Shown in pieces: positions 53,775 to 64,000 of a stretch of 64,000 bases of DNA. The position numbers and the translations under genes are program-made. Below the pieces are notes generated by a model. That model was not told the origin of the DNA, did not search any database, and saw only the letters and a program-made list of their open reading frames with translations. The stretch is from Ephydatia muelleri (lineage: Eukaryota > Porifera > Demospongiae > Spongillida > Spongillidae). The stretch spans positions 12,645,656 to 12,709,655 of the forward strand of contig JABACO010000006.1 of the NCBI GenBank assembly GCA_013339895.1, written 5' to 3'. Positions within the stretch are counted from its first letter, which is position 1. Every line of letters starts with the position of its first letter.

Positions 53775-54645
53775 CAGAGCTCCCCTCACTCTCCCCCTCT
53801 GCCCCCTCACTGTCCCTACTGCCCGCCCCACTCTCCCCCACTCTCCCGGCGGCCCCCTCACTCTCCCTGCGCCCCCTCACTCTCCCCACGCCCCCTCACT
53901 CTCCCCGCGACCCCCCTCACTCTCCCGCGGCCCCCTCACTCTCCCCGCGCCCCCTCACTCTCCCCGCGGCCCCCTCACTCTCCCCACTCCCCCTCACTCT
54001 CCCCGACCCCCTCACTCTCCCGTGGCCCCCTCACTCTCCCTGCTGGCCCCCTCACTCTCCCCGCGGCCCCCTCCCACTCTCCCCACCCCTCCACTCTCCC
54101 CCGTCCCCCCTCCTCTCCCATCATCCCCCTCCCTCTCCCTGCTCCCCCTCACTCTCCCCACGCCCCTCACTCTCCCCGCTCCCCCCCCTCACCTCTCCCC
54201 TCTGCCCCCTAACCTTCCCCCAGCCCTCTCCGTGCCACTCGACACTCCCCACCCCTTCCTCTCACCACTCCCCACCTCTCCCGCCCCCTCCACTCTCCCC
54301 CACTGCCCCCCCACTCTCCCCCCTGCCCCCTCACTCTTCCCCACTCTCCCCCGCATCCCCCCACTCTCCCCGCACCCACTCTCCCCCACTGCCCCTCCCC
54401 CCCCCCCCCACTCCCCCACTGCCCCCCCCACCCCCCCACTCTCCCCGCGGCCCCCCCTCTCCCCTCTGCCCACTCCTCTCCTCCTCCCCCCCCCCCCCAC
54501 ACTCTCCCCGGCCCCTCACTCTCCCCCCTGCCCTCCTCTCCCCACTGCCCCTCACTCTCCTCCACTGCCCCCTCACTGTCCCCCACTGCGAACACACTCT
54601 CCCCTGCTGCCCCTTCACTGTCCCCTGCTGCCCCCTCCTCCCAAA
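53775..54645. repeat. C-rich minisatellite (second block)
   Basis: Counterpart of 33,915-34,792, similar length but many small differences. Confidence 0.93.
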
Positions 54646-56794
54646 AGCATGTTGCAAACATAGCTGCGAGGTGCATGCAACCAACATACGTAGAATGTGA
54701 AGTAATGTTTGACTTCTCTATACATCAATCTTTGGGAACTAACTCTATACAGTGATATCTTGAAGGTGAAAGACATCACACCAATCTTCTTCCATCCCTC
54801 CCCACCTCAATATTTGTAGTCCTCTCTGATCCAACCCATTTTCCCCTAAGTGTTTGTATTTCTGCTTCAATCCTTCCTTGACTTACAGTACAGAATGACG
54901 TATATGTATAGCCCAGGGGCACTTATTCCACAGTTGTTTTCGCAGCTCAGTAAATCCATGGTCACTCCATACCCATCTTTGCACTGACTGCAAAAAATGC
55001 CTGAATCGGAAGAGAACCATGTGGCATACATTGTATGTGCAGCTGCACAAAGTGTGAAATGATGACCTTCAAATCACATCAGAGATGCATCCAATATTGT
55101 TGAATGTTTATTTATTATTTCTATAAAGCTATTGATTATTGCCACGCCCTTGGCTAAGCTGAAATATAAAAATTTAACATTTAAGATAAGAGCGAAATAA
55201 TTTTGAACCCCTGATCTAGGGACAAATTAATGAATTACGCAAATCAACCCCTGTTGTTTGATTGCAAGTTACTTTGAGTAAATAGTGTCTTATGTGGGAC
55301 ACAACAAGGTTAAGGTCCAATGCCTCCACTTTTTGCATCTATTTCCATGTGATCAAAGAAGGTTGTGCTTCGAATTAATTAATGCTGGTGATCACTATAA
55401 ATTATGCTTCCCCATGCATGTAGAGATTTTCATCTATGTTTCGGCTGTAAAAGATCATACTGTACATGAGTAGTATAGAAGACTGTAGCACGTGATCTAG
55501 AGGGATACCTTTTCGGTTTGGTCCGCACTGGGCATCCACGTCATCAAATAGGAACAAACAGCCAGGCAAATTTCCATAAGTGCAACCGAGGTACCACGGG
55601 ATGGACTTTCCATAGTAGAGGGTGTTGTCAGCCGTGTAGTTCACCCACAAACCCTGCATGCATAAGGGTAGGGTGTTGTCAGCCGTGCAGTTCACCCACA
55701 AACCAAACCCTGCATGCATACGACGCTGAGGAACAAAATTACAATTATGTCACGCCTTTTTTTTTTTTTTTGTTAATTATACAGCACACTGCAATATTGT
55801 GCATCGAGGTTAACTCACCGGCTTAATGTAGATGTACCTGTTATTGTCATCGCACCGTATCATTATTTTCTCGTCTGGATTACATTGACAAATGGAGTCA
55901 TTGTTGAGAGTATACCCCGGATGGCAATTTGTACGATATAGGAAGGTGATATTGTTCGCGGAGTCCTATGATATCCAGCGGACAAAATGGCTGACAGAGT
56001 GGTTATATCATGCATGGTATTATACATGCAGTGCGGATATGAGCACAAAGCCAAGTGCACAAGTCATTGTATATATACCTTTGAGTATAACAGTACCTGC
56101 GTACATTGGTGCATAGCGCAATCGTTAATAGCAAGCATGCGCTCGGAGAACGTATTAGCTAGTGCACATGTTCCGCGCCACACAGGTGTAATGTTGCGCA
56201 ACAATTTCGGTGCAGCGCAGATATCAGTTTCTAAATTTACAAGCAGAATTGAAATATCTTTGAACCATAACATTAATGGCTTAACTAAATCTAAACTTAA
56301 ACCTCAACCTAAACCTGACACTAAGTGCAAAGTTAACTAAAATTTTGATGCAGCGCAAATTGACAAATTGCGCAGAACACACACATGTATGCTAGCTGTA
56401 TGCAATACGTATATGTGCAGGCCCGTATAAAGGCTAACAGGGGCCCTGTGGAATGGGCCTCCTTCACCCCCACCTCTCCATCCTGTGGAATGGGCCTCCT
56501 TCACTCCCACCCCTCCATCCTGTGGAATGGGCCCCCTTCACTCCCTCCTCTCCATCCTGTGGAATGGGCCTCCTTTACTCCCACCTCTCCACCCTGCCCC
56601 CTTCACTCCCACCTCTCCATCCTGTGGAATGGGCCCCCTTCACTCCCACCTCTCCATCCTGTGGAATGGGCCTCCTTCATTCCCACCCCTCCATCCTGTG
56701 GAATGGCCTCCTTCACTCCCGAAGTTAAGGGTACAATTTCATGAACAGTTTGCATTTCAAAAATCAGCTTTGCAATGCAAGCAGCTGTTTACTT

Positions 56795-59700
56795 CTATAC
56801 AATACTATTCAGATGCTCATGTATGCGTTCTATTAAGTCTGCTTTGTTGCCAGAGGTCTTGAGCTTGTGCTCTTTAAGGTACATTTTTAGCAAAGGCACC
56901 TTCAAATGGGTCAGGTCCTCTGTGTGCCAGTGTATGTCTGAAAACGATCTTGCAATCTTCTGGTGTTTATTCCTGCCACTATTATCACTCACCTCTGACC
57001 TACCGCGTTTCTTAGGTAGCTGATTCTTGTTTTGACCAATGTTTTGGTATACTGCACGTACTTGTGCAACAACAGGAACTTCAGATAATCGTATAAGTCC
57101 TTCAGCATATTGTACTGTTAGACGGTACTGTACAGCTTCTGCAGATACTTTTGTACGAGATTTGGTTTTCCTCCCATCAACAATTTTTGCCTCCCCCTCA
57201 CGCCAACACTGAGCTATAAACTCTTCCACTCTATTACTAAGTTGAGGATTCAGATTCTTACGGCTGTGGGCCCAAGAAATTCCCCTCAAATGAAGAGTAG
57301 GTTGGCTTACCAAGAACAATTGTGGAACTAATCATTGCAGTTGCTTGGCCACTGACTGAAAAATCTTGTGTTGCCAGTAAACTATTAGCATAAACCATTG
57401 CTAAAGTAATAGCATCTTTTTGCACTTGATCACCATTGCACCTGTGGTTCTTCAACTTGTAATTATTGGCAAAGTGGTATAGGCACCGTTCACACCTTGG
57501 ATAAATGGCACAGATTTCCTTAAGAGCCATGTTATCCTTGTGTCCTAGCTCCTCTTTATTAATTTGCCGCTTACTTATGCTTCTTGATCGATGTTTGTAC
57601 CGACTACGAACCCTGGAAATGGCTTTTTCGGTCCCTAGGTTGTGCAAAACCACTTTGCACCCAGTAAAATTGATGCCACTTTGCCCAAAGGGATTTTCAC
57701 TTGTACTAGAAGGTGGAGCCCTGGCCAAGGTTTTTGTGACTGAAGGAACAAGTTGCCCTAAATTACGAAAAAACTTTGCTTTTGATTTTTCTCGTCATAC
57801 TCAACAGCATAAAAGTTTGATATACCTTGAATGGCCGGCACCTTGGTTGATACAAATGGAGCATCATGCTTTGGCTTAACAAGGAGTACTGTAGTATCCT
57901 TCACACATTTACTGCTAAGGGCTACTGCTAACTGCTTAGCAGTAGACACTTTCCTTCCTCCCTCTCCTTCTGAGATATAAGCTGCCACCCTCGCTTGCAT
58001 GTGAGCAAAATGGGTATCACAAATGTCCTTTCCAGTTGCAGCTTCATTATGATAGTATGCTAGCAGGTTCATTGATGCAGCTGAGACAACCTGATGGACT
58101 AACAGCTTCATATCCTTGCTCGCAAAATTTTTGGCATTATCACTTTGAAGTATCACATTATGTATTGTTGGGAATCTCAGATGAAGTGCATGCATTAAGT
58201 CCTGCTTCCAGACAAGACAATACAACAAATGAATCAGATTTATCATCATCCTGTACAATTATGTCAATGAAGTGGAGTGACCCAGTTCCATCAACATTGT
58301 ATTCTTCTAATGTGGATTCATCATTTTCATCATCATGTTGGTTTGCTTGTGAGTCATCATTATCATTCATTCTTGTACTTCCCTCACTGCCACTGAAAGT
58401 GTCATTACATGTAGAATCAGCTTCCGTTTCATCACCTTCACTTATATCTTTATCTTCAACAATGTTTTCAATTTCATCCATGCTGCATCTTCCACCAAAT
58501 TTTGATGTATCACTTCATTATTTTCTGCCTCTGATAACACATCAATGTCTTCATCTGTTTGTGTGTTTCTTTCCTCCATGTCATTCTCATGGAATGCAGG
58601 ATCATCTTCATATTCAAAATACATACCGTCTTCACTATCATCTTCATTGGGCACACCTTCATGGGGCACACCTTCATCTTCATTGGGCCAACTTTCATCT
58701 TCACTGAGCACATCTTCATGGGGCACACCTTCATCTTCATGGGGCACATCTTCATGGGGCACATCTTCATGGGGCACACCATCTTCATCACAAGCTGCAT
58801 TAACAGTTGCAGTGTTGAGAAATACACCCATCCCAAACCACTGCATGCCCTTCTTCCCATAATAGGAATCACCTCCCTCCCTGAATCCTCGGCTCAAAAA
58901 CTTCTGCTTAAAATCAAAAACAACATAGGCTGTATTTGAACTCGTCTTGCGCCTTGCCTGCTTCATGAAATATTCTTGTTGGACATCTTGCACAACATGT
59001 GCCATATATCGAAATGTGCGTCTTTCACACTGATGAATTGCATGACAGAGTGACCAGATCACTTGCACCTGAAAACCTTGTGAGTGCAGATTGTCTTAGA
59101 TTGTCGTAAAATAGAAAAGGGCATCTGCATGATGCACACTGTAGCTGGCCAAATACACCAGATGATTCTGTGCTTGGTGCATGATCATGAGCAAGATCCA
59201 ATGTATACTGCGGTGTGTGAGATGATACAGTCTTTTGCTCAGTGTCACAAACGTTTCCCCTTATTCTGGTACATAAATCCATTTGAGTTTTCACGCACTG
59301 TACTAGTTGTGCGGATTGACAACCATAAAAGGCATTAGGGTTCTCTGCTAGCCTTGAAACAGTTTCATATAACTGGAACACCTCTTTCTCTTCAGTGCTG
59401 GTCTCGTGTTCATAATGTGTACAATTGGCATTGCCTTCATACTGACATTTAACCCCCTCGAATACATGCTGAGCATATGTATATGAAAGAAAGGTAAACA
59501 CAGTTGAGCGTTGTAAGAGCAGTTGAGATCGCAAAGTCTGTTCAATGGTTGATGCAGGGGCTACCACATCAATTACTTTGTCTACAAGTTCAAAATTGTC
59601 TGTATGAAAGTTCACTTTTATGTAGTCGACACAAGATCGAGCACTTTGTTTCTTTCCTCCACCAGTTGTATTCCTGGTGATTTCATAAAAGAGAGACTCC

Positions 59701-60828
59701 TTCATGTGGGGAACATCTGGCCATCTGGTGTTGTGTTCAGCTACATACTCTTTGAACATTTCCTGCACATCATTTTTTAGCACAAGTGACTTCATTGAAT
59801 CAACTGTTCCAAGTCTTTCTATTCATTTGACCGAAAGGACCTCTTTTTGGATAACCATGCAAGACGAGATACATGTTTTGATGAGTATACAGTGTCAACT
59901 GCCAGTTGGATAACTTCTTTAGCTATTCGTTGATGAGTCACTAAAAAGGGAGGGAGCTGAAGACCTCGGTGAAGGTATTCAGCATCCACTTTTGCCTGAA
60001 ACATTGCACGTCTAAGTGTTGCCTGTGAAAGCTTTCTCCCAGAATCAGACAGCATCTTTTCAACATCATTAGAAGTCAGGTCACTCATCTGAGCCATCAA
60101 CATCCGAGCTTTGACAGATGTAGTGGTACCACGGCAGTTTGCAATGGAAAGTGCAATGCTTCTTGTCACTGCCAGTTCAGATGCAGGTAAGGCATTATCC
60201 CCATCTCCATCTGAGTCATCAGATCCTCCCTGTCAGCACCATCTGGGATTTTAATCCATTTCTTCAGTTCAGGCACATCCCAAGCTGGAAGTAGCATCTT
60301 CAGAATTCCTGCTGTCATTGCTCTGAACACTCTTTGGATCGGGTGAAATGCAGTTGCATTAAGGTCAGTCCTGAATTTAGCTTTTCTCCTGTCGTCTACA
60401 CTGGGAAATCTCTTCACATCACTAAACACACTTTTTTCTGATATACCCAGCAACTTGAGCATACGAACAATATTTGCCTGCGATGACATTTCATTGCCCA
60501 TGTCGTCGGTGCTTACTGATAATGTATTACCTACTGTTCCCGCTCTTGGTGGTATCGATCCAACGTCTGACGGTACAGCAACGAACTGTTCGACCTCAGC
60601 AATAACTGGCTCCACAAGCTCATGATCCGGGATTTCGTCTTCCAAGCTTAAGAACTCTAAACTAGGCCGGGCGTTTCGAGTCACATTGACCCTGATAGGT
60701 TCAATGTCAAGCAGGATCTTCCTGGGACGACCCTTAGGCTTCACACATTTGCAACATGAACTACATATCCCGGAATCGCACCTTTTACACGCTCGTTTGC
60801 AGCGTTGCAAATTTTGAGTGTCGGCCAT
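56795..60828 (-). mobile_element. Second representation of the Cys/AT-hook/DDE-like/SAP transposon
   Basis: Collinear with 36,947-40,980 and mostly identical. It differs by one base fewer in a T run near 57,185, which keeps the SAP-containing frame open (56,795-57,319), and one base more near 59,920, which keeps IAKEVIQLAVDTVYSSKHV in frame. It shares the other frame changes. Confidence 0.75.
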
Positions 60829-60913
60829 TATCGATGCATGCATATGTATACGCTCAATACGCGCAGGGGGGGAGGGGAGATGTGGAAACATGTATATGTG
60901 TGCTAATACGAAC

Positions 60914-61088
60914 CACGGTTAAAATGCATCGCGTTTGAATCGCTATAACTTTCCAACGGATAACGCTATCGACTTCATATTGAAATGGTGTAGTATGAAG
61001 TGTTGAAAATGGGAAGTCGATAGCGTTATCCGGTGGGAAGTTATAGCGATTCAAACGCGATGCATTTTTATAACATTTTAACCGTGGG
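60914..61088. mobile_element. 175-bp foldback element (second block)
   Basis: Same as 41,066-41,240. Confidence 0.75.
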
Positions 61089-62839
61089 GCAATTTTCGCC
61101 CCAATTGTTGCTACAATAATTAGTTTAGCGCTAATCCCATTTGTTCTCTGAACTCGTTTGAATGTGCGCAAGCATTATCTTGTAGAACAATCAAGGGTTA
61201 AGGGTCATGACTACAAAACAATCCAGACATTCATGCATGCGCTCTGTACAGCGTGCCAAAATGAACATATGATTATTGTACTAAACTGAGTCATGTGTTT
61301 TATATTCTGTTTTCATCCGTTTGGTCTTCCGTTCCTATGTTCTAACTGCTTGTTGTAGTGCACGGTAATAAATAGCGTTACCGTACATGGTAATTTCGCC
61401 GCAAACTGGAGGTTAAAATACTAGTTATGTGAATATCTGCTTTGTTGTCTCGAGTGATCATTGGCCCTGCTCTTACTACTGTTATTTTGCCTGCTTTGTG
61501 TGTGTGTGTGGGGGGGGGAGTGGAGGGGGGGGGGTGAGTGGAGGGGGGGACTCCCGGAGTGGGGCTGTATTACTAAAGCTTTTGTCCACGTTTTATATTG
61601 CACCACCCCTCCCCTCCCCCTTCCCTCAATGGGGTTTGCACCGCCCCTCCCCCTTCCCACAATGGGGTTTGCACCGCCCCTCCCGCTTCCCTCAATGGGG
61701 TTTGCACCGCCCCTCCCCCTTCCTCAATGGGGTTTGCACCGCCCCTCCCCCTTCCTCAATGGGGCTTGCATTTCATCATCATAATCAATCTTTCACAAGG
61801 GTCCCACCAAATCTCCTTGCCACACAGTTTTTATACGCCTATATCTAACATACCATGCGTGTTTATATGCATTGTCTGCTTATGGACCTAGCGCGGTATG
61901 AGCAGCTGTATATAATACGTGCGCCGCTTATGCGAACGTACCTCCACCCCATTCAGACCAACAATTATTGATATGCTACTTGCGTTGGTTTGATTTCGCG
62001 CAGGAACGATGAATGAGAGAGACCCTCCTTCTGCGGATACGGAGCCCAGTTGCTGTATTCAGAATTAATTAATTACTGATATCATTGTGCAATGACCAAT
62101 ACATACACCGCATACAGAACATACCTCTCTGTTGTCTGGCAATTTGGCCGTCCACATTGCAGGACGCTTGTTTCGAAACTGGTCATAGGCGTGCACAATA
62201 AGTGACACTATCTCGCCGCTGGCCACTTGCATAGTAGAGTTTCTGCGGTTACTCCAAGGGTTGAACACAGATACATTCAGAGAGTACGCTGCACTGGCCA
62301 GGTCTTCTGACTCATACCAACTCCCGTTATTCACGAGCTTAGTTATTTGATTTCCTCTGTAAGTACAAGGACAGCGGCGTGTTCAATTCCGTCATTTTTG
62401 ACGCCAACGCACTTTAACACTACACCCCCGTGCATGCATGCAATGCGTGAAGGTTGTAATGGAGCTTGCATCGATCGCTCCATGTTTCAAGTTCAGTTGC
62501 ATAATGTTTTGCGGCGATAGTTGAATTCCAGGCAAGTGATCTCTATAGCCTTCTTAGCATGTGTTGATTAAAATGACAGCTTGTTGCATGTAGAAAGCTA
62601 AGTGTAATTGTACAAAGTGCAAGTCTGCATTACTAATGCAATTAATTCGTGACCAACTAACTGGTGACAGATATGGCAAATCATGTGACTCAAGGCTGCA
62701 TCATGTGACTCAAGGCTGCATCATGTGACTCAAGGCTGCATCATGTGACTCAAGGCTGCATCATGTAGCTACATGCATGTATTACTTTCATACGAAGAAG
62801 TGCTTTTTGCTAGATATAACACAGTTGCAAAAACAGTTA

Positions 62840-63078
62840 CATGGTCACATGGGTCACATGGGTCACATGGTCACATGGGTCACATGGGTCACATGGGTCA
62901 CATGGGTCACATGGTCACATGGATCACATGGTCACATGGGTCACATGGTTACATGGGTCACATGCACATGGGTCACATGGGTCACATGGGTCACATGGTT
63001 ACATGGATCACATGGTTACATGGGTCACATGGGTCACATGGGTCACATGGTTACATGGATCACATGGGTCACACGGGT
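62840..63078. repeat. 9-bp minisatellite CATGGGTCA (second block)
   Basis: Counterpart of 42,988-43,232 with small unit differences near its left end. Confidence 0.95.
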
Positions 63079-64000
63079 TAACCAACTTTCTGAGCACTTC
63101 AGTGACACTTGTACAATTTCCCCATGCGCAAGGGTAATACAATACCCGCATGCGGATCATGCAGTACAAGCATGTCAGTACTAAGAATTAAAGCATTTTT
63201 AAATAATGCGGTGGCATTGCGCTCCGATATTTAACCCTAGCAATTCACGGGGTTATAATAACAATCAATCAAATGGCTGACAAGTTCTGTTGAGTCAGTA
63301 AGATATTTTTATGTTAATGCATTGCTCACCTCAGTATGAATGGCGATGCAGTACCATTGATTGAACTGAATATGTACTGCCCTTCAACAAAGGCGCTATT
63401 TCCAAGCCACGCACATTGTGTAAAGTCAGAAGCATGTATGGCTGCTCCCATCAAACCTGCCCTGTTGTTCGAAAACGTCACTGTAGTGTTCTAGATTTAA
63501 TGGAGCAATTGAATAGGGTATTGTGACGAAGTATAACATTTAATTTTTCAGCGACAGATTACTCACAAACTGCAAACATAAGGGTTTTAAATAAATACCT
63601 CCCCTGATCCGACTCGAACCTATACAGCTATATGGTGCCCTGAGTAACAAACGCATGCAACTTTAGACCCCGTATGGTGCCCTGAGTAACAAACGCATGC
63701 AACTTTAGACCCCGTGACACTACGAAGATCATTCGCACTAATGTACACTGTACATACAAATACATGATACATGTACACTACTCACCCACTGACTTGGCGG
63801 AATATCGTTGGGGCCAGGGTTTAAAAACTGGATGAAGCAGTTTTTATTCCTCACTGCAAAAAGAGAGACGGTTGAGATGGTTTTGGCGCGCATTCCGCCT
63901 CCTGACTGGTCAGCTTTGTTGCTATCGAACGTCAACACGCTCCCACTGTAGAGCAGAATCTGAATTGTATGCATGCAACAGGTGAAAGCAGATCAGTCAA

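Larger units (their letters stand above)
50200..63959 (-). pseudogene. Second representation of the receptor gene (3' exons and ectodomain), cut at both ends
   Basis: Collinear with 31,549 to about 44,150. Exons include 50,200-50,247 (cut by the gap), about 50,384-50,455, 50,974-51,122, 51,674-51,761, 53,736-53,753 (microexon), 54,887-55,000, 55,509-55,725, 55,819-55,965, 62,125-62,356, 63,330-63,490 and 63,786-63,959. The last three 3' exons and the 5' end are not present. Unlike the first block, it has a 1-nt insertion in a T run at about 50,418-50,423 and a 1-nt loss at about 51,700, both in coding exons. I think it is the other haplotype or a misplaced contig rather than a real second gene. 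Confidence 0.75.

Overview
The window reads as animal nuclear DNA, most likely from a sponge (demosponge). Genes are split by many introns of about 45-55 bp with GT..AG ends. They encode animal-type modules: Kelch, Roc GTPase, COR-like and death domain; a WAVE-complex subunit (NCKAP1); a mitochondrial thiolase; and a beta-helix plus multi-TM surface protein. No bacterial-style operons, rRNA, tRNA or CRISPR were seen. The sponge assignment is inference from gene content and architecture, not from a marker gene.

Layout. (1) 1-12,928 and about 17,883-29,751 are two diverged copies of one segment in the same orientation. Each carries a minus-strand Kelch-Roc-COR-Death gene followed by a long mobile-element-rich tail. 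The second copy (17,883-22,346) can be spliced into one open frame of about 1,069 codons. The first has at least two frameshifts and a lost splice acceptor. The tails differ by transposon insertions whose empty sites are visible in the other copy. (2) 12,900-17,880 holds the 3' exons of NCKAP1 (plus strand, about 200 codons missing in the middle), a lone terminal exon of an ACAA2-type thiolase (minus, catalytic Cys replaced by Arg) and an unidentified pair of degenerate exons. (3) 30,454-47,418 is one large minus-strand gene of about 18 exons: signal peptide, FxxN/GGA beta-helix repeats, Cys-rich EGF-like segment, about eight hydrophobic segments and a cytoplasmic tail with an ITIM-like SEYMQL. 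An intron of about 6 kb holds a DNA transposon coding for a Cys-cluster/AT-hook/DDE-like/zinc-finger/SAP protein broken by several frameshifts. (4) 49,200-50,199 is a run of exactly 1,000 N. (5) 50,200-64,000 repeats 31,549 to about 44,150 almost letter for letter, including the transposon. This is more likely the second haplotype or a scaffolding duplicate than a true tandem copy.

The window is unusually rich in minisatellites, poly-G/poly-C runs and foldback elements. Several reading-frame breaks lie in short homopolymers and differ between near-identical copies, so some apparent lesions may be assembly indels. The host genes do not form an obvious pathway. The Kelch-Roc-COR-Death protein and the ITIM-tailed receptor both look like signalling components.
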